A stretch of 64,000 nucleotides of DNA. It comes from Massilia sp. YIM B02443 (GTDB lineage Bacteria > Pseudomonadota > Gammaproteobacteria > Burkholderiales > Burkholderiaceae_D). The position numbers were made by a program, and so were the translations under genes. Under the pieces are notes generated by a model. The model saw only the letters and a program-made list of their open reading frames with translations. It did not search any database and had not been told where the DNA came from. Below, in pieces: positions 8,454 through 17,550 of this stretch; positions within the stretch are counted from its first letter, which is position 1, and the number at the start of each line of letters is the position of its first letter. The stretch is taken from positions 186,001-250,000 of the forward strand of contig NZ_JASNRA010000001.1 in the NCBI RefSeq assembly GCF_030411955.1. Reading direction: 5' to 3'.

Positions 8454-9218
8454 ATGTGGACATCATCCTGGGCCCGCTGGGGAGCGACGCTGGGCTTCGC
8501 CCTGGGCGGCTTCTTCGACGGCATCCTGCTGCACCAGATCCTGCAATGGCACCACCTTCTGAGCCTGGTGCCGGGCATCGACGACCTGCGCCTGCAGGTG
8601 CTGTGGGACGGGTATTTTCACCTGTTGATGTACGTGATCGCGCTGGCCGGCCTGGCCGGCCTGTGGCGCGCGCAGCGGCGCGGGGCAGTGGCGTGGGGCT
8701 GGCCGCTGGCCGGGGCGCTGTGCGTCGGCTTTGGGCTGTGGCACGTGGTCGATGCGCTGATGTCGCACTGGTTGCTGGGGATTCACCGGATCCGGGTGGA
8801 TAGTCCGAATCCGCTGGCGTGGGACCTGGCGTGGCTGGTGCTGTTCGGGCTGGCGCCGCTGCTGGCGGGGTGGCGCTGGATGAAGCGGCGCGGCGGCGAT
8901 GCCGGTGGCGCGGGCGGCATGCGCACCTCGAATGCGGCGCTGGTGTTGCTGGGGGCGTTCACCGGCGCGGCCGGGGCGTGGGCGCTGGTGCCGGCGCCGG
9001 GGCAGGACCTGACCACCGTCGTATTCCGGCCCGGAGCCAATCCGCGCGACGTGTTCGCGGCGCTCGATGCGGTCGATGGGCGGCTGGTGTGGAGCGATCG
9101 GAAGATGGGGGTGGTGGTGATGGCGCTGCCGAAGGAGCGAAGATGGGATCTGTACCGGCATGGGGCGATGCTGGTCAGTGGTGGTGGAGCAGGGTGTGTG
9201 AACTGGAGCCGCGTGTAA
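8454..9218 (+). CDS. DUF2243 membrane protein with extra C-terminal region
   Basis: The N-terminal 150 residues match the DUF2243 family of small polytopic membrane proteins (GGFFDGILLHQILQWHH ... GLWHVVDALMSHW), with about four hydrophobic segments and conserved histidines within them. The protein is 254 residues, longer than the usual family length as I recall it. The extra part adds another hydrophobic helix (NAALVLLGAFTGAAGAWALV) and a soluble tail of about 70 residues. Start 8454 has GAGG about nine bases upstream. The role of DUF2243 is not established; the histidine-rich membrane core could bind metal or haem, which is speculation. Confidence 0.75.
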   Translation: MWTSSWARWGATLGFALGGFFDGILLHQILQWHHLLSLVPGIDDLRLQVLWDGYFHLLMYVIALAGLAGLWRAQRRGAVAWGWPLAGALCVGFGLWHVVDALMSHWLLGIHRIRVDSPNPLAWDLAWLVLFGLAPLLAGWRWMKRRGGDAGGAGGMRTSNAALVLLGAFTGAAGAWALVPAPGQDLTTVVFRPGANPRDVFAALDAVDGRLVWSDRKMGVVVMALPKERRWDLYRHGAMLVSGGGAGCVNWSRV

Positions 9219-9246
9219 GGTTCCACGCCAGTCCACTATTCCTGGG

Positions 9247-9279
9247 ACCGTCATTGCTGCCCGCGGCAGGAATGACGGT
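9247..9279. terminator. Hairpin between convergent genes
   Basis: Arms 9247-9261 and 9265-9279 (ACCGTCATTGCTGCC and its complement, one mismatch) flank a three-base loop. The hairpin sits between two convergent genes and has no long T run. It may be a bidirectional terminator or a REP-like element; its outer bases resemble those of the repeat at 51891-51995 (CGTCAT ... ATGACG). Confidence 0.5.
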
Positions 9280-9310
9280 TCATCGGATAACGACTTGCGG
9301 CCGAGTTACT

Positions 9311-11122
9311 TCACACCGTAATCTGCTGCAGCAAATACAACCTCTGATACAAGCCACCCTCGATGCGCATCAGCTCTTCATGCGCCCCCGCCTCGGTGAT
9401 CCGCCCATGATTGAGCACGATGATCCGGTCCGCCTCCCGAATGGTCGACAAGCGGTGCGCGATGGCGATGATGGTCACCTTGCCGCGCAGTTCTTCCAGC
9501 GCCTGCTGCACGATCTGCTCGGTGGCGCTGTCGATGCGCGACGTCGCTTCGTCGAGTAGCAGGATGCGCGGCTGGCCCGCCAGTGCGCGCGCGATTGCGA
9601 TCAGCTGCTTCTGGCCTGACGACAGGCGCGAGCCGCCTTCGCCGAGCTGGGTGTCGTAGCCGTCTTCCAGTGCGCTGATGAAGTCGTGCGCATGCGCCGC
9701 GCGCGCCGCTTCCTGCAGGCGTTCGAGCGGCAGCCCGCGCCCCATGTCGATGTTCTCGCGCGCCGTCGCGGCCAGGATGAATGGGTCCTGCGGCACCAGC
9801 CCGACCTCGTTGCGGAAGCGCTCGTTGCCGATGCCGGCCAGCGGCAAGCCGCCGATCTCGATGCTGCCTTGCTCCACCGTATAGTAGCGCAGCAGCAGCG
9901 ACAGCAGGGTCGACTTGCCGCTGCCGGTGTGGCCGACGATGCCGAAGAAGGCGCCTTGCGGCACGTCCAGCGACAGGTCGTGCAGCACCGGCTGGCCGGG
10001 CACGTAGGCGAATTGCACGTGGCGCACGCGCACCGCCGGCGCCTGCGGATCGAACGCGGCGTCATTCGCGTCGCGCCCGAGCGCATGTTCCGGCGCGCCG
10101 GCTTCGCCCAGCAGGGCGTTGACGCGCGCAGCCGCCACCACCGCCTGCTGCAGGCCGCTGAACTGCATGGTGATCTGGATCAGCGGCTCGACCACGCGCG
10201 CGATATAGCTGACGAACGCGTACAGCACGCCGACTTCGACCGCGCCGATCTGGCGCTGGCCGAAGGCGAAGATCACCAGCGCCAGCAGCGCCACGTTGAG
10301 CAGGTCGAGCGCGGGACGCAGCAGGAAGGCGTTGGCGCGCAGCTCGGCCAGGCGCGCTTTGTAGTGGGCGCGGTTGGTGGCCAGGAAGCGTTCGCCGAAG
10401 CGCACTTCGGCGTTACTGGCCTGCAGCACCGTCATGCCGCCGATCGACTCGGCCATCTGGCCGTTGATGTCGCTGCGCAGGGCGCGTGCGCGCGTCACGG
10501 CCGGCGCCGACAGGCGCTGGTACAGCCACACGATGCCGGCCACCGCCGGCACCAGCGCCAGCACGATCAGCATCAGGCGCCAGTCGAGCCAGGCCATCGC
10601 GATCATGGTGCCGATCAGGACGATCGAATTGTCGAGCATGACGAACAGCACCTGGATGTACAGGGTTTTCACGGCCTCGGTGTCGTTGGTCACGCGGCTC
10701 ACCAGCTGGCCGGTGATGGCGCGATCGAAGAACGCCATCGGCAGGCGCAGCACGTGGCCGTACACCCATTCGCGCAGGCGCTGCACCGAGCGCATCGCCA
10801 GGCCGGATAAACGCAGCAGCTGGCGGTAACGCACCCAGCTCGCGATCCAGCCGCTGAGGACCAGGCCGCCCAGCAGCAGCGCCATGCGCCTGCCGTCCAT
10901 GTCGCGCGGCAGCAAATGGTCGTCGATCAGCATCTTGCCCAGCAGCGGGCCGGCCACTTCGAGGCCGGCGGCCAGGATCAGCCACAGCGTGGCCCAGTAA
11001 AGGTGAGTGCGGTCGGGCGCGGCGGCGCGCCGCAGCAGGCGCGTGGCCTGTCGCGCCTGGTCCCGCAGGGCGCCGCGTTCCAGGTCGGGGTTGGCGTCGG
11101 CCTTGGTGTCAGATTGCGTCAA
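9311..11122 (-). CDS. mdlB: ABC exporter half-transporter, MdlB-like
   Basis: This type I ABC exporter half (about 603 residues) has an N-terminal six-helix transmembrane domain and a C-terminal ATPase. It has Walker A GHTGSGKST, Q-loop VPQDPF, signature LSSGQKQ, Walker B ILLLDEATS with the catalytic Glu, and H-loop AHRLST. The start is placed at a TTG (11122) because CTGGAGG lies six bases upstream and this gives a 14-base overlap with the stop of the upstream half; an in-frame ATG at 11170 would overlap by 62 bases. It should pair with the 11109-12869 product as a heterodimer. The substrate is unknown; E. coli MdlAB is a putative multidrug or lipid exporter. Confidence 0.85.
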   Translation of the reverse strand: MTQSDTKADANPDLERGALRDQARQATRLLRRAAAPDRTHLYWATLWLILAAGLEVAGPLLGKMLIDDHLLPRDMDGRRMALLLGGLVLSGWIASWVRYRQLLRLSGLAMRSVQRLREWVYGHVLRLPMAFFDRAITGQLVSRVTNDTEAVKTLYIQVLFVMLDNSIVLIGTMIAMAWLDWRLMLIVLALVPAVAGIVWLYQRLSAPAVTRARALRSDINGQMAESIGGMTVLQASNAEVRFGERFLATNRAHYKARLAELRANAFLLRPALDLLNVALLALVIFAFGQRQIGAVEVGVLYAFVSYIARVVEPLIQITMQFSGLQQAVVAAARVNALLGEAGAPEHALGRDANDAAFDPQAPAVRVRHVQFAYVPGQPVLHDLSLDVPQGAFFGIVGHTGSGKSTLLSLLLRYYTVEQGSIEIGGLPLAGIGNERFRNEVGLVPQDPFILAATARENIDMGRGLPLERLQEAARAAHAHDFISALEDGYDTQLGEGGSRLSSGQKQLIAIARALAGQPRILLLDEATSRIDSATEQIVQQALEELRGKVTIIAIAHRLSTIREADRIIVLNHGRITEAGAHEELMRIEGGLYQRLYLLQQITV

Positions 11123-12869
11123 GACTGGCCTCCAGTTGTTGGTAGCGCCACTGGCTGGCATACCAGCCATCCAGCGCGAGCAGTTGTTCGTGGGTGCCGG
11201 CCTCGGTCACGCGGCCGTCGCGCAGCACGATGATGTGGTCGGCCTGGATGACCGCCGACAGCCGGTGGCTGGCGATGATGGCGGCGCGTTCCGGGCGCGC
11301 GCGGCGCAGTTCGGCCAGGTGCTCGAGAATGCGCGTTTCGGTGCCGGTGTCCACTGCCGACAGCGCGTCGTCCAGCAGCAGCAGGGCGTTGTCAGCCAAC
11401 AGCGAGCGCGCGATCGCGACCCGCTGGCGCTGGCCGCCCGAGAGGGTGATCCCCTTTTCGCCGACCGGCGTGTCGTAGCCGTAGGGGAAACGCAGGATGT
11501 CGTCGTGGATCGCCGCCATTTGCGCCGCCTGTTCGATCTCCTGGCGCGAGGCGCCGGGACGGGCCAGGGCGATGTTTTCGGCGATGGTGGCCGAGAACAG
11601 GAACGATTCCTGCGGCACCCAGGCGGTGGCCGCGCGCAAGGCGTTGAGGCGATAGTCGGCCAGGGCATGGCCGGCCCACGAAACCTGCCCGCGCTGCGGC
11701 GTGGCCTGGCGCAGCAGCACGCGCAGCAGAGTCGACTTGCCGGCGCCGGTCGGGCCGACCAGGCCCAGGGTCTGGCCCGGCGCCAGCGTCACCGAGACGT
11801 CGGTGAGGGCAGGGCGCTCCTTGCTGTCAGGGCCGCCGTAGGCAAACGTGACGCCATCGAGCACCAGCGCGCCCTGGCCGACCTGTTCGATCGTGCCCTT
11901 GTCTTCCACCGTGAGCGGAATGTCGAGCATCGGCTGCAGGCGCGCCAGGCCGGCGCGGCCGCGTTCGATCAGGGTCAGCACCCAGCCGGCCGCGAACATC
12001 GGCCAGATCAGCTGGCCGAGGTACATGGTGAAGCTGGTCAGCGCGCCGACCGTCAATTCATTGTTCCACACCAGGTAGCCGCCCACGCCCAGCGTCAGGC
12101 CGGTGGCCGCGGTCAGGGCCAGGCCGACCGCCGGCTCGTAGGCCGCTTCCCATTTCTGCGCCGTCAGGCTGGCCTGCGCGGCCTGGCCGGCGAGCTCGCC
12201 GAACTGCTGCGCGCTACGCCCTTCGAGACCGAGCGCGCGCAGCGTGCGCACGCCGGTGAGCGACTCCTGCACGTGGTCGTTCAGGGCCGAGAAGCGCTTC
12301 AAGGCGTCGCCTTCGGCGGTGTGGATGTGGGTCGAGATGTACCAGAACGCGAGCCCCATCAGCGGGAACGGCAGCAGCGCCACCAGCGCCAGGCGCCAGT
12401 CGACGCCGAGCGTCATGATCCCCAGCACCATCACCAGGGTCAGGGTGCCGTCGAAGGCGGCCAGCAGCGCTTCGCCGGCCGCCATCTCGATGGCGTCGAT
12501 GTCGTTGGTGGCCAGCGCCATCAGGTCGCCGGTGCGCTGGCGCTGGTAGAACCCGGGACCTTGCGCGGCGAGGCGCGCGTACAGGCGCGTGCGCAGCTCG
12601 ACGCCGAGGTTGTAGGCGGCCGAATACAGGCGGATGCGCCAGCACACGCGCAGGACGTAAATCGCCGCGCCCAGGCCGAGTAGCTGGGCAATGCCGATCA
12701 ACAGCTCGTGCTGGCCCAGTTGATTGGCGGCCAGCGCGTCGATCAGGGCGCCGACCTTGCGCGGGATGAGGACCGTACAGATCGCAACCCCGACCAGCAT
12801 CACGGCCGACGAGGCATAGGATTGCCAGTGCCGGCGGACGAATCCGCCGATCAGCCTTGCCAGACTCAT
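11109..12869 (-). CDS. mdlA: ABC exporter half-transporter, MdlA-like (degenerate Walker B)
   Basis: The 586-residue partner half has a transmembrane domain and an ATPase domain with Walker A GPTGAGKST, VPQESF, signature LSGGQRQR and SHRLS. Walker B reads LLLLDDALSAVD, so Asp replaces the catalytic Glu. That is typical of the degenerate site in heterodimeric exporters and supports pairing with the downstream half. The start at 12869 is preceded by AAGGA seven bases away; in-frame codons upstream lack such a site. It is first in a two-gene operon. Confidence 0.85.
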   Translation of the reverse strand: MSLARLIGGFVRRHWQSYASSAVMLVGVAICTVLIPRKVGALIDALAANQLGQHELLIGIAQLLGLGAAIYVLRVCWRIRLYSAAYNLGVELRTRLYARLAAQGPGFYQRQRTGDLMALATNDIDAIEMAAGEALLAAFDGTLTLVMVLGIMTLGVDWRLALVALLPFPLMGLAFWYISTHIHTAEGDALKRFSALNDHVQESLTGVRTLRALGLEGRSAQQFGELAGQAAQASLTAQKWEAAYEPAVGLALTAATGLTLGVGGYLVWNNELTVGALTSFTMYLGQLIWPMFAAGWVLTLIERGRAGLARLQPMLDIPLTVEDKGTIEQVGQGALVLDGVTFAYGGPDSKERPALTDVSVTLAPGQTLGLVGPTGAGKSTLLRVLLRQATPQRGQVSWAGHALADYRLNALRAATAWVPQESFLFSATIAENIALARPGASRQEIEQAAQMAAIHDDILRFPYGYDTPVGEKGITLSGGQRQRVAIARSLLADNALLLLDDALSAVDTGTETRILEHLAELRRARPERAAIIASHRLSAVIQADHIIVLRDGRVTEAGTHEQLLALDGWYASQWRYQQLEASLDAI

Positions 12870-12904
12870 TGAAAATTCCTTGCTTAAATTCTTGGAGGCG
12901 CGCC

Positions 12905-12932
12905 GCAAAAAAAAAGCGGGCCAGAGCCCGCT
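12905..12932 (-). terminator. Rho-independent terminator of the phasin gene
   Basis: Reading the minus strand, AGCGGGC-TCTG-GCCCGCT forms a seven-pair stem directly followed by ten T residues. It lies between the phasin stop (13008) and the mdlA start, so it ends phasin transcription before the exporter operon. Confidence 0.85.
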
Positions 12933-13007
12933 AGTGTAGTCGTTTTGCCCAGGACGCGTAGCGCGCGCCCTGATTGCGCCGGTGTCGCCGGCGCCGTACC
13001 AGGATGA

Positions 13008-13766
13008 TTATTTACGGCGTTTCGGCGACCCCGCGTCGATGCGCGTGACCGTGGCCGAGTCCTGGTTCTCGACCGGCGCGGCCAGTGGATGCGCGGCCAC
13101 AGCGGCTTTCGGCGCGCCCTTGCCGGCGGCCTTGGCGATCGGCTTCGGCTTGGCCACCGGCGCCGGTTCGTCGACCGGAGTCGCCAGCACTTCCGCCTCG
13201 AGGCTCTGCACCACGGCCGGTTCGCCCTTCAGCGCCTGTTCCTGCACCAGCGCGCTCAGGGTTTCCTCGACCGGATCGACGGCATGGGCGACCACGGCGG
13301 CGGTGTCGGTTGCAGTCGACGCCACCGCTTCGATGATGTTGGCGCCGGCCTGCACGGCGTCTTCCGCTGCCTTGGCAGCAGGCGCGCTGGCCTCGATGAT
13401 GGTCTGGGCGACCTGGGTCGGCGCCGGCAGCGCGGCCGGGGTGAATGCCGGCGTCGTCAAGGGTACGGAATACGGCTGGATGCCGAGCGCGATGCCGAAG
13501 AGCTCGCGGCCATAGGCGGCCACGCTGCGCATCTGTTCTTCGGCGTGGCTGCGCAGCAGGCCCAGGTCGCGCGGGCTGGTCGCGCCCAGCAGCTGGCTGA
13601 AGGTGCGCGACGAACGTTCGACCGATTCGCGCGATAGCGCCAGGTTCAGCGCCATCACGCGGCTGGCGTTGTCGAAGGCGCGGTCGGTAAAGGAGTGAAG
13701 CAGGCGGAACTGAGCGTCCAGCTGCGATTTGCGTGCTGCGGACAATTGCTCGGGAATGGATGTCAT
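13008..13766 (-). CDS. Phasin family protein (PHA granule-associated)
   Basis: The N-terminal 110 residues match Phasin_2 (MTSIPEQLSAARKSQLDAQF ... GLLRSHAEEQMRSVAAYGRELFG), the amphipathic helical family that coats polyhydroxyalkanoate granules. The C-terminal half is Ala/Pro/Val-rich low complexity, as often seen in longer phasins, and ends in basic residues. The start at 13766 has GAGG six bases upstream, and an earlier in-frame ATG lacks a site. The gene is monocistronic: a terminator follows it and the next gene is divergent. Confidence 0.85.
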   Translation of the reverse strand: MTSIPEQLSAARKSQLDAQFRLLHSFTDRAFDNASRVMALNLALSRESVERSSRTFSQLLGATSPRDLGLLRSHAEEQMRSVAAYGRELFGIALGIQPYSVPLTTPAFTPAALPAPTQVAQTIIEASAPAAKAAEDAVQAGANIIEAVASTATDTAAVVAHAVDPVEETLSALVQEQALKGEPAVVQSLEAEVLATPVDEPAPVAKPKPIAKAAGKGAPKAAVAAHPLAAPVENQDSATVTRIDAGSPKRRK

Positions 13767-13960
13767 GGAGTCCTCGTCAGTCAAATATGGCGCGCTGCAA
13801 TAGAACCAGTGTACCCACGAATGGCAGGTGTTGCAACGCACTATTCTTTCAGATTTTTATCAGGAAATATTGCGCTGCATCATTGCGCGTCCGGTTGACG
13901 CCGTTTGGCGCCGGCGACGCTACAATTGTCCAGGTACTTACACCCCCGCATGGAGCGCGC

Positions 13961-15253
13961 ATGGACCTCGTGATTCGCAACGCTGTGCTGCCCGACGGCC
14001 GCGCCGGCATCGACATCGGCATCGACGGCGGACGCATCGTCGCGCTCGGGCAACGGCTGGATGTGCAGGCCGGGCGCGAGATCGACGCCGGCGGCGACCT
14101 GGTCACGCCACCGTTCGTCGACGCCCACTTCCACATGGACGCGGTGCTCAGCTACGGCCTGCCGCGCGTGAACGCCAGCGGCACGCTGCTGGAAGGGATC
14201 GCGCTGTGGGGCGAACTGAAACCCGCGCTGACCCAGGATGCGTTGGTCGAGCGCGCGCTGCGCTACTGCGACTGGGCGGTGGCGCGCGGCCTGCTGGCAA
14301 TCCGCACCCACGTCGACGTGTGCGACGAGCGCCTGCTGGCGGTGGAAGCGCTGCTGGACGTGAAGCGCCAGGTCGCGCCCTATCTCGACCTGCAGCTGGT
14401 GGCGTTTCCCCAGGATGGCCTGCTGCGCAGTCCCGGCGCCTTCGACAACCTGAAACGTGCGATGCAGATGGGCGTGGACGTGGTGGGCGGCATCCCGCAC
14501 TTCGAACGCACCATGGCGCAGGGCGCGGAATCGGTGCGCCTGTTGTGCGAATACGCCGCCGAGCAGGGCCTGCGCGTCGACATGCACTGCGACGAGACCG
14601 ACGACCCGCTGTCGCGCCATATCGAGACGCTGGCCTATGAAACCCAGCGCCTCGGGCTGCAGGGCAGGGTGGCCGGCTCGCACCTGACCTCGATGCACTC
14701 GATGGACAACTACTACGTCAGCAAGCTGCTGCCGCTGATCGCCGAGAGCGGGGTGGCGGCGATCGCCAACCCCCTGATCAACATCACCCTGCAGGGCCGC
14801 CACGATACGTACCCCAAGCGGCGCGGCATGACGCGCGTGCCCGAACTGCTGGCCGCCGGCGTCGACGTCGCCTTCGGCCACGACTGCGTGCTCGATCCCT
14901 GGTACGGCATGGGTTCCGGCGACATGCTGGAAGTAGCGCACATGGGGCTGCACGTGGCGCAGATGACCTCATTGGCGGCGATGGCGCAGTGCTTCCAGGC
15001 CGTGACCGCGACCCCGGCGCGCATCCTCGGCCTGGACGGCTACGGCGTGGCGCCGGGCTGCCATGCCGACCTGGTGATCCTGGACGCCGGATCGGCGGTG
15101 GAAGCGATCCGCCTGCGCGCGGCGCGCCGGCTGGTGCTGCGGCGCGGGCAAGTGGTGGCCGAGGCGCCGCCGAGTGCCAGCCGCCTGCATCTGGCCGGGC
15201 GTCCGGATGGTGTCGACTTCCGCCTACAGGCGCGCGGCGCGTGCGCGTCATGA
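13961..15253 (+). CDS. codA: Cytosine deaminase
   Basis: The 430-residue amidohydrolase aligns by eye along its whole length with E. coli CodA. Shared blocks include RTHVDV, LQLVAFPQDG, GGIPHFE, MHCDETDD, TASH-like GSHLTSMHS, LQGRHDTYPKRRG and FGHDCVLDPWY. Metal and catalytic residues are present: H56 and H58 (DAHFHMD), Q151, H209, E212, H241 and D308. It deaminates cytosine to uracil in pyrimidine salvage, in the cytoplasm. The start at 13961 has GGAG seven bases upstream. No codB permease neighbour is present. A related triazine-type aminohydrolase cannot be fully excluded. Confidence 0.85.
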   Translation: MDLVIRNAVLPDGRAGIDIGIDGGRIVALGQRLDVQAGREIDAGGDLVTPPFVDAHFHMDAVLSYGLPRVNASGTLLEGIALWGELKPALTQDALVERALRYCDWAVARGLLAIRTHVDVCDERLLAVEALLDVKRQVAPYLDLQLVAFPQDGLLRSPGAFDNLKRAMQMGVDVVGGIPHFERTMAQGAESVRLLCEYAAEQGLRVDMHCDETDDPLSRHIETLAYETQRLGLQGRVAGSHLTSMHSMDNYYVSKLLPLIAESGVAAIANPLINITLQGRHDTYPKRRGMTRVPELLAAGVDVAFGHDCVLDPWYGMGSGDMLEVAHMGLHVAQMTSLAAMAQCFQAVTATPARILGLDGYGVAPGCHADLVILDAGSAVEAIRLRAARRLVLRRGQVVAEAPPSASRLHLAGRPDGVDFRLQARGACAS

Positions 15254-15293
15254 AAGCGGCGGCGCTTTGGTGCAGAATGCTTAACTCCTTGAA

Positions 15294-15842
15294 TTGGCGA
15301 ACACGCCCACTGTCGTGATAGATATCGAAATCCGTCCTGCCCACGAAACCGACTTCGAGTCGATGTGGAGCATCTTCAGCGCCCACATCGCGGCCGGCGA
15401 AACCTATACCTTCGGCGCCGCCACCACGCGCGAGGCCGCGCAAGGGTACTGGCTGGGCGCGGGCGTGCGCGCCTTCGTGGCCACCACTGGCGGCGGGCGG
15501 GTGCTGGGCATGTACCGGCTGGTGCCGAACCAGGTCGGGCGCGGCCACCACGTGGCCAACGCCTCGTTCATGGTCAACTCGGCGGCGCAAGGAGCGGGCA
15601 TCGGCTACCGGCTGGGCGAGCATTGCCTCGATCAGGCGCGCCGCGCCGGCTTCCTGGCGATGCAGTTCAACTACGTGGTGAGCACCAACACCGCCGCCAT
15701 CCGGCTGTGGAAGAAGCTCGGCTTCGCCATCACCGGCACACTGCCCAAGGCGTTTCGCCACAAGCGCCTGGGCTACGTCGACGCCTACGTGATGTACCAG
15801 CTGCTGCAGGACCCGGACCACTGGCCGACGGCGGACGAATGA
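15294..15842 (+). CDS. GNAT-family N-acetyltransferase
   Basis: The product of about 182 residues has a GNAT fold: an acetyl-CoA-binding stretch (SAAQGAGIGYRLGEHCLDQAR) and a C-terminal NTAAIRLWKKLGF motif. The opening codon is a TTG at 15294; a GTG seven codons later (15315) is an alternative, and neither has a strong ribosome-binding site. Its stop overlaps the next GNAT gene by four bases, so the two are co-translated. The acceptor substrate cannot be told from the sequence. Confidence 0.75.
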   Translation: MANTPTVVIDIEIRPAHETDFESMWSIFSAHIAAGETYTFGAATTREAAQGYWLGAGVRAFVATTGGGRVLGMYRLVPNQVGRGHHVANASFMVNSAAQGAGIGYRLGEHCLDQARRAGFLAMQFNYVVSTNTAAIRLWKKLGFAITGTLPKAFRHKRLGYVDAYVMYQLLQDPDHWPTADE

Positions 15843-16357
15843 AGCAGATCGCCGTTACTGACCGCCTGCGCCTGCGCACCCTGACCGAAAGCGACGCGCC
15901 GGTGCACCTGGCGCTGGTCAACGATCCGACTTTCGTCGCGTTCATCGGCGACCGCCAGCAGCGCACGCTCGACGATGCGCGCCAGGCGATCGTGCTGGGG
16001 CCGATGGCGATGCTGGCGAAGTACGGCCATGCGATGTACATGGTCGAGCTGCTCGACGGCACGCCGATCGGCTTTTGCGGCCTGCTCAAGCGCGAGGCGC
16101 TCGACTACGTCGACATCGGCTACGCCTTCCTGCCCGACTGGCGCGGCCGCGGCTACGCGCTCGAGGCGGCGCAGGCCACGGTGCGCCATGCGATCGCGCT
16201 CGGCATCTCGCCGCTGGCGGCGATCTGCAATCCGGCCAACGCCGCCTCGATCGCGCTGCTGCTCAAACTCGGTTTTCGCTTCGAGGGCATGGTGGTCAAC
16301 GAGCCGGCGCGGCCGATGGTCAACCTGTACCTGATGGAGCCCGTGCGCCACGGTTGA
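15839..16357 (+). CDS. GNAT-family N-acetyltransferase (RimJ/RimL-like)
   Basis: The 172-residue protein begins with the TDRLRLRTLTESDAP pattern common to RimJ/RimL-type GNATs, has DIGYAFLPDWRGRGYALEAA for acetyl-CoA binding, and ends the fold with NAASIALLLKLGF. The ATG overlaps the upstream GNAT stop (ATGA). It is a different subfamily from its neighbour and not an obvious tandem duplicate. Substrate unknown. Confidence 0.8.
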   Translation: MKQIAVTDRLRLRTLTESDAPVHLALVNDPTFVAFIGDRQQRTLDDARQAIVLGPMAMLAKYGHAMYMVELLDGTPIGFCGLLKREALDYVDIGYAFLPDWRGRGYALEAAQATVRHAIALGISPLAAICNPANAASIALLLKLGFRFEGMVVNEPARPMVNLYLMEPVRHG

Positions 16358-16442
16358 GTAGCGCACCATCCGGCGCGTAACGACAGTGCTAGGATAAGTC
16401 ACCGCTGAATCAACCGAACCACTTATCGAACGCCACACGACG

Positions 16443-17429
16443 ATGCCGACCACTGCGCTGCGCCCCGACGCCCACTACTTCATCGTGCTCAACGCCGGTT
16501 CGGGCCATTCCGAAACCGAAGAGCGCATCTCGACCATCCGCACCGTGATGGAGAGCGAGGGGCGGGTCTGCCACCTGGAGGTGGTGGACGAACCCGAGCA
16601 GCTGGAGGCGATCGCGCGCGAGCAGGCCGCCAAGGCGGTCGCGCAGGGCGGGGTGCTGGTGGCGGCCGGCGGCGACGGCACCATCAACACGGTGGCGCAC
16701 CAGGCGGTGCTGGCCGGCTGCCCGTTCGGGGTCTTGCCGCAAGGTACCTTCAACTATTTCGGCCGCACCCACGGCATTCCCGAAGACTTGTCCGAAGCCG
16801 TGTACGCGATGCTGCGCGCCGAGGTGCGGCCGGTGCAGGTGGGGCTGCTCAACAACAAGATTTTCCTGGTCAACGCCAGCGTCGGCCTGTATCCCAGGCT
16901 GCTCGAGGAGCGCGAGCACGACAAGCAGCAGTACGGGCGCAGCCGCTTCGTCGCCTTCCTCTCCGCGATCAAGATGACGCTGCGGCCGCACCGCCACCTG
17001 CGCATTTCGCTCGAACTGGACGGCAAGGAACGGCGGCTGCGCACCACGACGCTGTTCGTGGGCAACAACCGGCTGCAGATGGAGCAGGTCGGGATGGAGC
17101 AGCTGACCGAAGCGGTGGAAGAGGGGCAGCTGGTGGCGCTGGCGCCGAAGCCGATGGGCAAGCTGGGCTTGCTGGGCCTGCTGATCAAGGGCGCGTTCGG
17201 CAAGCTGGGGCAGGGTGACGACGTGGTGGCGTTCGCGTTCAAGCGCATGACGGTGAGGACGCCGTCGCTGTATGGGCGCAAGCGCTTGAAGGTTGCGGCG
17301 GATGGGGAGGTGAGCAATATGGCGACGCCGTTCGAGTTTCAGGTGCTGGAAGGGCGGCTCAAGTTGCTGGCGTCGGGGGCGGCGCATGGCGATTCGCGCA
17401 AAGAGGCGGGGGATGCCGCGACGGCGTGA
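16443..17429 (+). CDS. Diacylglycerol/lipid kinase family protein (YegS-like)
   Basis: The 328-residue protein has the diacylglycerol-kinase catalytic signature AAGGDGTINTV (GGDGT at 76-80), then LPQGTFNYFGRTHGIP and a C-terminal beta domain (RLKVAADGE), the layout of YegS/BmrU lipid kinases. It probably phosphorylates a membrane lipid or sphingoid-like substrate with ATP. It is 85 bases after the GNAT pair and converges on the glycoside hydrolase operon, separated by an inverted repeat. Confidence 0.8.
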   Translation: MPTTALRPDAHYFIVLNAGSGHSETEERISTIRTVMESEGRVCHLEVVDEPEQLEAIAREQAAKAVAQGGVLVAAGGDGTINTVAHQAVLAGCPFGVLPQGTFNYFGRTHGIPEDLSEAVYAMLRAEVRPVQVGLLNNKIFLVNASVGLYPRLLEEREHDKQQYGRSRFVAFLSAIKMTLRPHRHLRISLELDGKERRLRTTTLFVGNNRLQMEQVGMEQLTEAVEEGQLVALAPKPMGKLGLLGLLIKGAFGKLGQGDDVVAFAFKRMTVRTPSLYGRKRLKVAADGEVSNMATPFEFQVLEGRLKLLASGAAHGDSRKEAGDAATA

Positions 17430-17438
17430 CTCGACGGT

Positions 17439-17550
17439 GTAGGGTTGGCGGCTTTGCCGCCGACGCGGCGATTGTTATTGGCGCCGATATCGCGCCGGAT
17501 GATCTCGAAGCCAATCATCACCGCGTCGGCGGCGGAGCCGCCAACCCTAC
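17439..17550. repeat. 30-bp inverted repeat between convergent genes
   Basis: The arms 17439-17468 and 17521-17550 (beginning GTAGGGTTGGCGGC and ending with its complement) match over 30 bases with two mismatches, around a 52-base spacer. The right arm overlaps the stop codon of the minus-strand hydrolase gene. It may act as a bidirectional terminator or belong to a dispersed REP/BIME-like family; a genome-wide copy count would decide. Confidence 0.7.

Noticed and set aside
13895-13926. TTGACG ... TACAAT promoter before codA
   Set aside because: The spacer is 20 bases, too long for a confident sigma-70 promoter.
15365-16357. 330-residue frame across both GNAT genes
   Set aside because: Its first half is an off-frame reading of the first GNAT gene. 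The real second gene starts at 15839 within a four-base overlap.
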